A stretch of 48,792 bases of DNA. Source: a bacterium (GTDB lineage Bacteria; Bacillota; Clostridia; Oscillospirales; Oscillospiraceae). Below the pieces are notes generated by a model. It was given only the letters and a program-made list of their open reading frames with translations, did not search any database and was not told the DNA's origin. Location of the stretch: positions 1 to 48,792 of the forward strand of contig JAHYYS010000007.1 in the NCBI GenBank assembly GCA_019424865.1. Direction: 5' to 3'. Made by a program: the position numbers and the translations under genes. This document shows, in pieces, positions 31,072-39,389 of the stretch (position 1 is the stretch's first letter; every line of letters begins with the position of its first letter).

Positions 31072-31952
31072 CAAAGGGACCCCATCATGCTCATAAAGAC
31101 GGCGGACAGGATAATCAGCATAATTCCCACCAGCATCAAAGCTGTTGGGATCAGCAGCTTGGCCGCCGCCTCATCTCCCTTCTGAAGCATCCGCTGGCGC
31201 TTCAGACTCCACAGCTCCTTGGACTGCTGCATCAAAAAGCCGGTGAGCTCGCCGCCGCCCTTCTCCAGGCTCTGCACCAGCATGCTGGAGAATTTGCGGA
31301 TCTCCTGGCTGTCGGACAGCAGGCCAAAGCGGTAATAGGCGTCGCTCTCCCCCATGCCGTTCTCCACGTCCTGACAGGCGCGGCGCATCAAATCATAGAT
31401 GGCGCCCTCCTTGCTTTGGGCCACGGATGCCCAGGCCTTATACAGGATCATGCCCGAGCTGACCAGCAGGGCCAGCTTGGAGATGACATTGGGGAACTCG
31501 TCCAGACAGTCATCCCGGCGCTTGGTCAGCCCCTGCTTCATCTCGTCTATCTGGCTGACCCAAATGGCCGCCGTTCCAATCACTCCGCCAATCAGCACCA
31601 GCACCAGCATGCTCCCGGTCATCAGCGCGGCAATCAGCAGCATTACTGCCGCCATCAGCACCGTGACAGACAGGGCCCGGGCATAGTACAGCCGGGCGTA
31701 ATACTCCTGATAGGTGTCGCCGTACAGCAGCTCCGCCTGGGCGCGCAGCTGCTTGCCCTGCTTGCCCCGCAGTGTAAAGGGGCCTATCTCCTGCATGGCA
31801 AAGCCCGCTCCGCACAGATCCTTGTTGCTGAAGGTCTCCTTATCCAGGGAGGCCACCAGCCCCTCGTACTTGCGGCCCCGGAGCATCATCAGGATGTAGA
31901 ACAGGCCGGCGGCGGTGCCCAGAACCAGAAAAATCAGTCGCAGCAAAAACAC
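31071..31952 (-). CDS. tadC: Tad pilus assembly membrane protein TadC
   Basis: 293 residues from a GTG at 31952, seven bases after AAAGGGG. The open frame runs further into tadB but that part is not plausible protein. It belongs to the type II secretion system F family: N-terminal helix (RLIFLVLGTAAGLFYILMML), a helix pair in the middle (about 90-135), a cytoplasmic four-helix region with LDEFPNVISKLALLVSSGM and SLEKGGGELTGFLMQQS, and a last helix pair LLIPTALMLVGIMLIILSAV. TadB and TadC form the inner-membrane platform driven by TadA. It starts six bases after the tadB stop, so coupling is likely. Confidence 0.88.
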   Translation of the reverse strand: MFLLRLIFLVLGTAAGLFYILMMLRGRKYEGLVASLDKETFSNKDLCGAGFAMQEIGPFTLRGKQGKQLRAQAELLYGDTYQEYYARLYYARALSVTVLMAAVMLLIAALMTGSMLVLVLIGGVIGTAAIWVSQIDEMKQGLTKRRDDCLDEFPNVISKLALLVSSGMILYKAWASVAQSKEGAIYDLMRRACQDVENGMGESDAYYRFGLLSDSQEIRKFSSMLVQSLEKGGGELTGFLMQQSKELWSLKRQRMLQKGDEAAAKLLIPTALMLVGIMLIILSAVFMSMMGSL

Positions 31953-31957
31953 CCCGC

Positions 31958-32866
31958 TCACCCCTTTACATTCACAATTTTCTGCCCCATCCGGAAGGCC
32001 GCCACAAAGATGGCGATGGCGATGGTGATGCACACCACGCCGCCCAGGGAGGCAAACTTCTCTGCAAAGCTCTCATTGGTCGCCCGGAGCAGCAGCATCA
32101 GGAACACGGGGGCCACCGTAATAATGTTCAGCTCCAGGCGGTTGGAGGTGAGCTTGGTCTCAATCTCGGCGGCGATGGCCATCTTGTCGGTGATAATGTC
32201 ATGGGTGCGGCGCATCACGTCCTTCATATTGCCGCCGGTGGCGTAGCAGATAGAAAACACGTTGCTGAAGCTCTCAATGTCCTCCAGGCCGCTGCGCTGG
32301 GCAAAGTCCTGAAGCATAACCTCCAGGCTCAGGCCGCTCTGGGGGGCGAGCAGGATCTGCTGCAGCTCCTGGGCCAGATCGCACCCCTCGCCGTACTGCA
32401 GACAGGTGTCCCGGTAGGCCCCTTCAAAGGCCTGGTGTACGGTGTCGCCCGCGGCCAGCGAGGCGGTAATGGACTCCAGCATATCCCGGAACTGAAGCTT
32501 TAGCGCGTCCTGCCGCTTTTTGCGCAGCTGCTCCTGGCGCATGGGCAAAAACAGCTTTACCGCCGCCAGGCCCACCACCACGATAAACACCACGGCGCTG
32601 ATATAGGTCATGGTGGTGGCCTCTCCGTCCTCCTTGAACAGCCCCCCGTAAAACACCTGGCTGCACACGCCCCCCACCAGGAAGGCCCCGACGGCGGCAA
32701 TCAGCCGCTCTCCCAGGGACATCTGATAGGTGCAGTAGTTGGGCATGGGATTTTTCAGCGGGTTATACAGCAGCGGCGGCGGGGGCGGCGCCTTCTGCTT
32801 TTTGGGCTTTTTCTCCTTCTTCTCCTTGACCTTCTTTGGCTTGGGCTCTCTCTGCTTCCTTGCCAT
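31958..32866 (-). CDS. tadB: Tad pilus assembly membrane protein TadB
   Basis: 302 residues. The N-terminus is extremely rich in Lys, Glu and Pro (residues 1-30) before the first helix at about 54-72. A second helix lies at about 85-108 and a T2SF domain spans about 125-255 with FRDMLESITASLAAGDTVHQ and FSNVFSICYATGGNMKDVMR. Two C-terminal helices follow (INIITVAPVFLMLLL-like and LGGVVCITIAIAIFVAAFRM). It forms the membrane platform with TadC. AGGAG lies a few bases before the start, 23 bp after tadA. Confidence 0.9.
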   Translation of the reverse strand: MARKQREPKPKKVKEKKEKKPKKQKAPPPPPLLYNPLKNPMPNYCTYQMSLGERLIAAVGAFLVGGVCSQVFYGGLFKEDGEATTMTYISAVVFIVVVGLAAVKLFLPMRQEQLRKKRQDALKLQFRDMLESITASLAAGDTVHQAFEGAYRDTCLQYGEGCDLAQELQQILLAPQSGLSLEVMLQDFAQRSGLEDIESFSNVFSICYATGGNMKDVMRRTHDIITDKMAIAAEIETKLTSNRLELNIITVAPVFLMLLLRATNESFAEKFASLGGVVCITIAIAIFVAAFRMGQKIVNVKG

Positions 32867-32889
32867 TTCTCCCTCTCCTCCTTTCCCCG

Positions 32890-34140
32890 CTACACGTCTG
32901 CGGAAAAGCCGGCCATTTCCAGCTTCAGCGTATTCTGCATGGGGTTGGCTGTCCGGACCAGGCTCCCCTCCACATGGCGCAGGGTGGAGCGCTCCCGATC
33001 CTCCTGGAACTGATACAGCGGGTTGAGCCGGATCATCCCGGTGGCCGGATCCACGCCCAGCACCTCGGTGATCATCAGCGTCTTGCGGGAATGATCCCGC
33101 ATACGGCCCAGATGGACAATAATGTCCAGGGCGCTGCCGATCTGCTGGCGGATCGCGGCCAGGGGCAGGCCCTCGGCCCCCTGGAGCACCATGGTCTCCA
33201 GGCGGCTGAGCATATCCTCGGCGGAGTTGGCGTGGCCGGTGGACAAAGATCCGTCGTGGCCGGTGTTCATGGCCTGGAGCATATCCAATGCCTCGCCGCC
33301 GCGGACCTCGCCCACGATGATCCGGTCGGGGCGCATACGAAGGCTGGATTTGATCAGATCCCGGATGGTAATGGCGGCGTTTTCCGCCGAGGCGGTGGCG
33401 TTCCGGGTCTCCAGGGTGACCAGGTTCTCCACCCCCTCGATGGTCAGCTCGGCCGAGTCCTCGATGGTGATGACGCGCTCGTCCTTGGGGATGTAGTTGG
33501 ACAGGGCGTTGAGAAAGGTGGTCTTGCCGCTGCCCGTGCCGCCGGAAATGAAGATGTTGTACCGCGCCTTCACCAGCCGCTCCAGAAAGGCGGCGATCTC
33601 CGGGGTAATGGATTTATATTGAATGAGCCGCTCAATGGTCATGGGCTCCCGGGAAAACTTCCGGATGGTCAGGATGGGCCCGTTCAGGGCGATGGGCTGA
33701 AGCACCACGTTGACGCGGCTGCCGTCGGGCAGGCGGGTGTCCACAATGGGGGTGGACTGGTTGACCTCCCGCCCGGCCAGGCGCACAATGCGGCGGATGA
33801 CCTGGACCAGCTGCTCCTCGTCTTCAAAGGTGCGCTCCAGCATGGTAATGGAGCCCTTCTGCTCCACAAAGATATGCTTGGGGCCGTTCACCATAATTTC
33901 GGTGATGCTCTCATCCTTCAAAATGGCGTCCAGCGGCCCAAAGCCACGGAAGCGGGCGTACACGTCCCCCACAACAGTCACCCGCTGGTCAATGGGCATA
34001 TACTGCCCGGCGATCTCCCGATCCAGCAGGCGCTCGATGGACTGGCGCAGCTCGTCATCCTCCAGATTGCCCAGCCTGAGCTCCTGCTGGGTCAGCTCAC
34101 CCAGCCGCTGGGTCAGCTTTTGCTGCATCTCCTGTGTCAT
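32890..34140 (-). CDS. tadA: Tad pilus assembly ATPase TadA/CpaF
   Basis: 416 residues, a secretion ATPase of the VirB11/CpaF family. The N-terminal domain has PLDAILKDESITEIMVNGP near 75-95. The Walker A loop ISGGTGSGKTTFLNAL has its Lys at 206. Further on are DSAELTIEGVENLVTLETRN (Asp/Glu boxes), the Walker B region MRPDRIIVGEVRGGEALDML, and the His box MNTGHDGSLSTGHANSAEDM. All residues needed for ATP hydrolysis are present. It powers Flp pilus extension through TadB/TadC. It is 15 bp after tadZ and 23 bp before tadB. Confidence 0.96.
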   Translation of the reverse strand: MTQEMQQKLTQRLGELTQQELRLGNLEDDELRQSIERLLDREIAGQYMPIDQRVTVVGDVYARFRGFGPLDAILKDESITEIMVNGPKHIFVEQKGSITMLERTFEDEEQLVQVIRRIVRLAGREVNQSTPIVDTRLPDGSRVNVVLQPIALNGPILTIRKFSREPMTIERLIQYKSITPEIAAFLERLVKARYNIFISGGTGSGKTTFLNALSNYIPKDERVITIEDSAELTIEGVENLVTLETRNATASAENAAITIRDLIKSSLRMRPDRIIVGEVRGGEALDMLQAMNTGHDGSLSTGHANSAEDMLSRLETMVLQGAEGLPLAAIRQQIGSALDIIVHLGRMRDHSRKTLMITEVLGVDPATGMIRLNPLYQFQEDRERSTLRHVEGSLVRTANPMQNTLKLEMAGFSADV

Positions 34141-34155
34141 AGCCAGCCGCCCCCC

Positions 34156-35232
34156 TTACCGGTCCAGCAGGGGGCGGAACACGGGGCGCTTGGCCAGCTC
34201 CGCCACAATCCCCCGGGTGTCCGAACCGCTGAAGTTGTCAATGGTGCCCAGGACGGGCACGCTGCGGGGCAGCTGTGCCTGCCGGGCCTGGCTGCCAAAC
34301 CGGGTATAGAGCACCTGGGTTTTGGCCAGCACCCGCAGATCGTCGCTCTCGTCCAGCAGGGAGAAGGCGTTGACCATTTGGGCCAGGCGGCAATTGATCC
34401 CCTGGGTCCCGTTGCTGACCAGAACCACCCGGTCGGACAGGGGCAGGATCGCCCGCAGCAGCGGAGAAAACAGGCTGTCCATATCGGCCACCACCGCGTC
34501 AAACAGGCCGGACACCGTGTTCAGCAGCAGCTCCAGCTCCTCCCCCGTCATGCTGGCGGCCTCCAGGGGCAGGGGAAACGCGTCGTAATAGCTGATCTGC
34601 AGCTGGGTGTCGTACTTCAGCAGGCCCTCCAGCTTGGGGGTCAGATTTCCCTGCCGGTCCCGGTCCCCCAGGAAGGTCTTCACCTCATAGAGCACCCGGA
34701 ACATGCTCCCCACGCCCCCCTTGGGCAGGCAGTCCCCCACATAGCCGTTGTTTTGCAGGCACAGGTACAAAACCTTTTTCCCCTCCCGGGCCAGAGCGGC
34801 GGCGCAGCCCACGGCCGCAGTGGTACAGCCCGTTCCGCCCCCCGCGCCCAGGAAGGTGATCACCGCCCCCTGCTTGGAGGAGGCAAAGGTCGCGTTGCGG
34901 TTGTCCAGCTCGGCCGCCAGGCCCTTCAGCCGGCGCAGCAACGCCTCCCCCCGCTGGTAGCGGAACACCGCGGGGCAGCGGTTGATCTGCTCCACATCCG
35001 CGTCCTCGGAGAGATAGGCCGTCAGCACCTTCGGCGGAAGCACCGCCGGGTCGGGCAGCTGCTCCGTACTGGCCAGCACCAGGTCCAGCCGGTTGTCCTT
35101 CAGATAATCCAGCAGGGCCTGCTGGCTTCGGAACAGGTGGGGCTCCGCCTGGCTGCCAAACCGGGTGCTGAAAAAATTCACCAGCCGCTGGGCATAATGG
35201 TTGTCATGGTCTAAAATACCAAACCGGATCAT
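34156..35232 (-). CDS. tadZ: Tad pilus localisation protein TadZ/CpaE-like
   Basis: 358 residues from the ATG at 35232, with AGGAGG seven bases upstream. About 1-110 form a receiver-like domain (MIRFGILDHDNHYAQRLVNF) and about 135-340 a ParA/MinD-type domain. The nucleotide loop reads FLGAGGGTGCTTAAVG, so both lysines of the deviant Walker A motif of ParA proteins are absent. Later motifs AVVADMDSLF and VVLVSNGTQGIN match the family. TadZ proteins direct the pilus apparatus to its place in the cell and often have altered Walker residues. It is the first structural gene of the Tad cluster, 51 bp after the regulator. Confidence 0.85.
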   Translation of the reverse strand: MIRFGILDHDNHYAQRLVNFFSTRFGSQAEPHLFRSQQALLDYLKDNRLDLVLASTEQLPDPAVLPPKVLTAYLSEDADVEQINRCPAVFRYQRGEALLRRLKGLAAELDNRNATFASSKQGAVITFLGAGGGTGCTTAAVGCAAALAREGKKVLYLCLQNNGYVGDCLPKGGVGSMFRVLYEVKTFLGDRDRQGNLTPKLEGLLKYDTQLQISYYDAFPLPLEAASMTGEELELLLNTVSGLFDAVVADMDSLFSPLLRAILPLSDRVVLVSNGTQGINCRLAQMVNAFSLLDESDDLRVLAKTQVLYTRFGSQARQAQLPRSVPVLGTIDNFSGSDTRGIVAELAKRPVFRPLLDR

Positions 35233-35283
35233 AGGTCGACCTCCTAAAACATTCCTGCGGCCGGGGCACACGCCCGGCCCGTA

Positions 35284-36750
35284 TCAGCTGTACCGGGCAA
35301 GCAGTTCGTCCAGAATTGCCGCACTCTCCTCCCGCCCCATCACGCCGGGCGTGGAGGGGAGGGCACGAAAATAGCTTAAAAAGCACTGAACCAGGCTGGG
35401 CTCTGATACCATCAGGTAGCTCAAATTTTCCGGCATGCTTCTGGCAAACAAAATCCGATCTCCAAAACACACATCCATCACCACGTGCTCCGGCACGCTG
35501 ACCAGCTGTTCGTTGACGCAGTGGATATTTCCGCCCTTCAGGCGCGCAGAATCCCGCAGGCGCCGGATCAGCGTCCTGCGGTCTTCCATGGGCAGCGGAC
35601 ACACCAGATAGCCTGGAAACTCCCGCATCACGCCGTCCCGCAAAAAATCCTCCGCCCCCTGCCGGGTAAAAAAGTTGTAGTAATCCGGTCCGTAAACCTG
35701 CCCGTCTATGTAATAGCGCAGTACAAGCTCCGCCACTTTCTCCCGCTCCGGAAAGTCGGGGTGAATGGCGCGAGAGACAATTTCGGGATCGGCATACATC
35801 ACCAGACAGGGCTGGCGAAAAAAATGGGCCGAGGGCTGGGGCTGCGGGGGAATCCTGCTCTCGGAAAAATTCTCCTTCATTGCCTCGATCGGAGTATGGT
35901 ACTGCCGGAACAGCGGCGCAGAGCACCGGAGGGCTGCCTCAAACTGCTCCCGATAGGCGCCGGCCGCCTGGGGATTGGCCAGAAACAAAGCGTGCTCCTG
36001 ATCCTCGCTGAGCAGCAGCAGACACTGACCGGTTATGACATAATAGGGAAACAGATTGCTGGGCCCCGTGCTTTGAGAACCGTTTTCATAATAGAAATAG
36101 GGCGTATACCGGCTGCTCTCCTGCGGTGCGAAAAAGTTTCCCAGAATACTGTTGAGAATGTTTATCATGGCGGTCAGATCCTCCAGCCGTTCGCCGCCCG
36201 GGGCCGGCAGAGAAAACAGCTGTCGGATCCGGGGGCCTTCCCCGGAAAAAGCTGACCGCGTCACGCTGCCCAGGCGCTCGGAAAACAGCTGAACCGGCAG
36301 GTGGATGTCCGCCATTCCCGGCTTTTTTGCACAGGCCTGGGATTCAATCAAGTCCTGAAGCAGCTGGATGATTTCCTCCTGCCCCTCCACCCGCAGCGTC
36401 TTGCCCGGCGGCGCTTCCAGCTTGATCTGCCGCTTGACAGAAAGCTGCGTCGGCGGCTTTCCTGCATACTGCTCCAGCGCCTGAATACACTGCTCCACCT
36501 GCTGACGAAGCTGATAGTGCCGGGGATCCAGACGCTCCCGCTTCCACGCCTCCAGCCACTGCCGCTCCTCCTGTGCGCTCAGCCGGAGATAGGAGACCAT
36601 CCGGTGGAAAATCTGCGCAGTGGGGAGACGCGCTCCGCTTTGTACCTGATACAATGTGGAGCGATCAATCTGAAGTTCTTTGGAAAGGCGGTAGATTGTC
36701 AGTTTCCGCTGGTCGAGATAGGCCCGAAACAGGGCGTGAAAGCTCGGCAT
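35284..36750 (-). CDS. XRE-type transcriptional regulator with large C-terminal region
   Basis: 488 residues from the ATG at 36750, with GAGGTG upstream; an ATG at 36756 is possible. A helix-turn-helix occupies about 5-60 (LTIYRLSKELQIDRSTLYQV, then SGARLPTAQIFHRMVSYL). A helical linker follows to about 115. The C-terminal 370 residues are not a family I recognise; they have strands such as RYTPYFYYENGSQSTG and YYVITGQCLLLLSEDQEHAL. No kinase, receiver or membrane part is seen. It heads the Tad run on the same strand. Its own promoter and a palindrome in the leader suggest autoregulation and control of the Tad cluster (inference). Confidence 0.83.
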   Translation of the reverse strand: MPSFHALFRAYLDQRKLTIYRLSKELQIDRSTLYQVQSGARLPTAQIFHRMVSYLRLSAQEERQWLEAWKRERLDPRHYQLRQQVEQCIQALEQYAGKPPTQLSVKRQIKLEAPPGKTLRVEGQEEIIQLLQDLIESQACAKKPGMADIHLPVQLFSERLGSVTRSAFSGEGPRIRQLFSLPAPGGERLEDLTAMINILNSILGNFFAPQESSRYTPYFYYENGSQSTGPSNLFPYYVITGQCLLLLSEDQEHALFLANPQAAGAYREQFEAALRCSAPLFRQYHTPIEAMKENFSESRIPPQPQPSAHFFRQPCLVMYADPEIVSRAIHPDFPEREKVAELVLRYYIDGQVYGPDYYNFFTRQGAEDFLRDGVMREFPGYLVCPLPMEDRRTLIRRLRDSARLKGGNIHCVNEQLVSVPEHVVMDVCFGDRILFARSMPENLSYLMVSEPSLVQCFLSYFRALPSTPGVMGREESAAILDELLARYS

Positions 36751-36795
36751 TAACATCACCTCAGGAACAGGAATTCCAGAGAAAGCACCAATTTT

Positions 36796-36811
36796 TTGTC
36801 GTTTCCGACAA
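36796..36811 (-). promoter_or_regulatory. Palindromic operator candidate
   Basis: TTGTCGGAAACGACAA on the minus strand has two perfect 6-bp arms and a 4-bp centre. It lies about 15-30 bases downstream of the predicted transcription start and 46 bp before the regulator's start codon, suiting an autorepressor site for the XRE protein. Confidence 0.55.
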
Positions 36812-36832
36812 GATTCATTTCGCATTTTTGTC

Positions 36833-36861
36833 ATTATAACATGAATCAAAACCTGCCGCAA
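36833..36861 (-). promoter_or_regulatory. Sigma-A-type promoter of the regulator/Tad transcript
   Basis: On the minus strand TTGCGG (36861-36856) and a perfect TATAAT (36838-36833) are separated by 17 bp. The predicted start point is near 36826, giving a leader of about 75 bases before the regulator. Confidence 0.65.
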
Positions 36862-37081
36862 TTAGTGGCAAGTAAATTCAAAATCAAAAAATTCTTGTCA
36901 CTATTCCTGATTATGGATGCCGAAGCATATGCGGACACCGGCCCCGTTATCCTTCTTTTTCTTTCTCAAAAAGAAAAACTTAATAAATTGTTTCTGGATT
37001 TTTAGTGTTTTTTGTGCTAATTTATAAGGTGCTCCAGGACAGCATGCTGCCCTGAGTCAAAACAAGGAGGCTTGATAGGTC

Positions 37082-37552
37082 ATGAACGTAATTTCGCTCC
37101 TGACGCCCAAGGCGCAGGTGGCATATATCTATGACGATTGTACCATCCGGCAGGGGTTGGAAAAGCTCCGTGCCCATGGCTATACCGCCGTTCCGGTGCT
37201 GGCGCGGGACGGGCGCTATGTTGGGACTGTCAGCGAGGGCGATTTCCTCTGGAACATTTTGGACGGCAATGACAACAGCCTGCGTGCCAAGGAAAAGCAG
37301 CCCCTTCGCCAGATCGTCCGGCCTGGATTTAATCCGGCCGTTCGAATCGATATCACGATGCCGGAGCTGCTGGATCGGGCCATTCAGCAGAGTTTCATAC
37401 CGGTGGTGGATGACCGCGGTGCCTTTGTCGGCATTGTGACCCGTCAGACCGTCATCCGACGTCTGGCTGTCCCCGCCGCCGATAGTCCGCAGGAGGTCCT
37501 TTTCCACCGGCCCTGCCGGACAGGTGCAGTGGCGGCCGCGGTTCCCGACTGA
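37082..37552 (+). CDS. Two-CBS-domain protein
   Basis: 156 residues; AAGGAGG precedes the ATG by about 12 bases. Two CBS domains (about 5-60 and 68-130) read AYIYDDCTIRQGLEKLRAHG, VPVLARDGRYVGTVSEGDFL, then QSFIPVVDDRGAFVGIVTRQ. The last 30 residues are a less ordered tail. Stand-alone CBS pairs bind adenine nucleotides (AMP, ATP or c-di-AMP) and often act as small sensors, for example CbpB-type proteins in Firmicutes. The ligand cannot be told here. It is followed 44 bp on by the possible CpcT-like gene. Confidence 0.85.
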   Translation: MNVISLLTPKAQVAYIYDDCTIRQGLEKLRAHGYTAVPVLARDGRYVGTVSEGDFLWNILDGNDNSLRAKEKQPLRQIVRPGFNPAVRIDITMPELLDRAIQQSFIPVVDDRGAFVGIVTRQTVIRRLAVPAADSPQEVLFHRPCRTGAVAAAVPD

Positions 37553-37596
37553 GGCGCCGCCTCTGCCCCAATTTTCAGAAAGGAATGTCTTCTTTT

Positions 37597-38154
37597 ATGG
37601 AGCTGCTTCAGGAATTTATTACACTTCTTTCCGGGCGCTTTGACAACCGCGCCCAGATACAGGAGTTCAGCCGTCAGGGCATTTCGGATTTCCCCTATGC
37701 CCAACACGTCAATACCGTATGCAATGACAAGATCACCGGCCTTCCCGCCGGCTTCTCCGGCTTCTTTCTCGTGGAGGAGAGTTATTACACCGTGAAGGGC
37801 CGCACCAACGCCTCCCCCCACCTGTTTCTGTTCACCCAGGAGGGCAATCAGGTTCAGCTGACCTCTTATGAGCTGCCGGAAGGGGCGGACAAAACCTCCT
37901 TTACCTATGAGACGATGCAGCCCGTCCCCTACGCCCATTTGAAGCCATCTCCCAAATTCACCCCCGCGCGCTATGAGAAGCGCGGGGACTTCTGGGAGGG
38001 CGGCAGTGAGAGCACCTTTGCGCCAGGGCTGATTTTCAAGCTGTACGAACGCTTTTCCCCTCAGGTCCTGGAGGTATCCGAGTCCATGGAGCGGGGCGGT
38101 GTGCGGATCTTTGGCTACGACCAGCCCATATGCTACCGCAGATCCCAGCCCTGA
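37597..38154 (+). CDS. Hypothetical protein, possibly CpcT/CpeT-like (DUF1001)
   Basis: 185 residues from the ATG at 37597. The ATG at 37585 touches the AAAGGA ribosome site, so it is less likely. The layout recalls the CpcT/CpeT fold: an N-terminal LLSGRFDNRAQ helix, a segment with HVNTVCNDKITGLP, then GFFLVEESYYTVKGRTNASP (compare the FYVEQ strand of that family), followed by FLFTQEGNQVQLTSYELP. CpcT proteins are phycobilin lyases in cyanobacteria, and close relatives outside phototrophs have unknown function. The match is by pattern only. The protein has no signal peptide or membrane segment. Confidence 0.6.
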   Translation: MELLQEFITLLSGRFDNRAQIQEFSRQGISDFPYAQHVNTVCNDKITGLPAGFSGFFLVEESYYTVKGRTNASPHLFLFTQEGNQVQLTSYELPEGADKTSFTYETMQPVPYAHLKPSPKFTPARYEKRGDFWEGGSESTFAPGLIFKLYERFSPQVLEVSESMERGGVRIFGYDQPICYRRSQP

Positions 38155-38167
38155 TGGGTGCATAAGG

Positions 38168-38208
38168 AAACGCGCCCCGGCTTCTCAAAGAAGCCGGGGC
38201 GCGTTTTT
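38168..38208 (+). terminator. Rho-independent terminator
   Basis: A 17-bp perfect stem (38168-38184 with 38190-38206), GC-rich, with loop TCAAA and a T-run. It ends the CBS/CpcT-like transcript and may also serve the converging ZIP gene. Confidence 0.9.
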
Positions 38209-38227
38209 CCCAGTCAGGTCTGGGTTA

Positions 38228-39010
38228 TCAGCCCAGCGCCACATCCAAAATCATCATCACACTGAACCCGGCCGCAAACAGCAGCACGCCGATGTTGGAG
38301 TGCTCCCCCTGGGACATCTCGGGGATCAGCTCCTCCACCACCACATAGATCATGGCGCCCGCCGCAAAGCTCAGCAGATAGGGCAGCGCCGGCACCACCA
38401 GCTCCGCCGCCAGGATGGTCAGCAGGGCCCCCACCGGCTCCACAATGCCGGAGAGCACGCCCCCGGCAAAGGCTCTGGGCCGGCTCACCCCCTCCGCTTT
38501 CAGGGGGACAGAGATAATCGCACCCTCCGGAAAATTCTGAATGGCAATGCCAAGCGCGAGGGCCAGCGCACCCAGGGCAGAGATTTGGGCATCTCCCGTC
38601 AGGTAGCCGGCATAGACCACGCCCACCGCCATCCCCTCCGGAATGTTGTGCAGAGTGACCGCCAGCAGCAGCATGGTCGTCCGCTGCAGCCGGCTCGACG
38701 GCCCTTCGGCCTGCCGGCTGTTCCGGTGGAGGTGCGGGATCACATGATCCAGCAGCAATAAAAACAAAATACCAATCCAAAACCCTGCCGCCGCCGGGAG
38801 AAAGGACCATTTCCCCATATCGGCCGCCCGATCCAGGGCGGGGATCAACAGGCTCCAGACAGACGCCGCTGTCATCACGCCGGCGGCAAAGCCGGTCAGC
38901 CCCCGCTGAAGATGATCCGACAAGTCCTTCTTGACAAAAAACACACAGGCTGAGCCCAGGGCTGTCCCCAAAAAGGGAATCAGCAATCCATACAGCGCTT
39001 CCAGTTTCAA
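38228..39010 (-). CDS. ZIP-family metal transporter
   Basis: 260 residues from a TTG at 39010, preceded by GAAGGAG at seven bases. The open frame continues upstream to 39415, but that part is Ala/Cys-rich non-protein sequence and contains the promoter at 39147-39175. It has about eight membrane helices. The two ZIP signature segments are HNIPEGMAVG in helix 4 and QNFPEGAIISVPL in helix 5, whose His, Asn and Glu form the binuclear metal site. A His-rich loop reads DHVIPHLHRN. It should import zinc, possibly with other divalent ions, and resembles the GufA/ZupT branch. The start assignment depends on the TTG. Confidence 0.9.
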   Translation of the reverse strand: MKLEALYGLLIPFLGTALGSACVFFVKKDLSDHLQRGLTGFAAGVMTAASVWSLLIPALDRAADMGKWSFLPAAAGFWIGILFLLLLDHVIPHLHRNSRQAEGPSSRLQRTTMLLLAVTLHNIPEGMAVGVVYAGYLTGDAQISALGALALALGIAIQNFPEGAIISVPLKAEGVSRPRAFAGGVLSGIVEPVGALLTILAAELVVPALPYLLSFAAGAMIYVVVEELIPEMSQGEHSNIGVLLFAAGFSVMMILDVALG

Positions 39011-39389
39011 GTTTAAGCTCCTTCCGTTTTGATGTACTGATCTGGCTTGCCCTGCTCGCTTCCCTTCCCCGCCCGCTCCGCTCCAAAGGAGCGGTACGCC
39101 TATAACGCCTGATGCCGGCGGTTTCGGACTTCCCCATTCTGTCCACATCATAGCATAAGCCGACACGTTTCTCAAGCTTTGTTTCGTGCCGCAGCCCGCT
39201 TCCGCCCGACAACCCGTGCGGGGCACGTCTTGAATCCGTTTTTCCGCACATACTAGATGCGCACATGCTTCTGCTTCCGGGGCGGCTGTCACCGCTTGTT
39301 GACATACATGGAACATGATTTTCTCCCTTGCTGCACCCAAAAGCAGAAGTTCACCTGATTTCGGATAAGAGAAAACGGAGGATCTGCCC
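39011..39389. other. 379-bp divergent intergenic region
   Basis: It lies between the ZIP gene (minus) and treP (plus). It contains the ZIP promoter at 39147-39175. Upstream of treP there is TTGACA at 39299-39304 without a good -10, then GGAGG seven bases before the treP start. CTTCTGCTT (39268-39276) and AAGCAGAAG (39341-39349) form a distant inverted pair. No gene is supported. Confidence 0.65.
39147..39175 (-). promoter_or_regulatory. Sigma-A-type promoter of the ZIP gene
   Basis: On the minus strand TTGAGA (39175-39170) and TATGAT (39152-39147) have a 17-bp spacer. The start point would be near 39140, leaving a leader of about 130 bases. It lies inside the upstream open frame, which supports the late TTG start at 39010. 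Confidence 0.7.

Larger units (their letters stand above)
36751..37081. other. 331-bp divergent intergenic region
   Basis: This AT-rich spacer separates the regulator (minus) and the CBS gene (plus). It holds the minus-strand promoter 36833-36861 and the palindrome 36796-36811. On the plus side a weak TATAAG (37023-37028) and the palindrome CAGCATGCTG (37040-37049) precede the CBS gene's AAGGAGG. No gene is supported here. Confidence 0.7.

Noticed and set aside
28986..32246. 1086-residue open frame on the plus strand
   Set aside because: It is antisense to the WG-repeat, cpaA, flp, tadC and tadB genes and lacks a ribosome site and recognisable domains.
32836..35214. 792-residue open frame on the plus strand
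   Set aside because: It is the exact antisense of tadA and tadZ, whose motifs are complete; such long shadow frames are common in GC-rich DNA.
36796..37005. 69-residue frame between the regulator and the CBS gene
   Set aside because: It has no ribosome site, overlaps the regulator's promoter and palindrome, and shows no domain.
39268..39349. Inverted pair CTTCTGCTT / AAGCAGAAG upstream of treP as an operator
   Set aside because: The arms are 64 bp apart and only nine bases long; chance is likely, so it is noted but not called.
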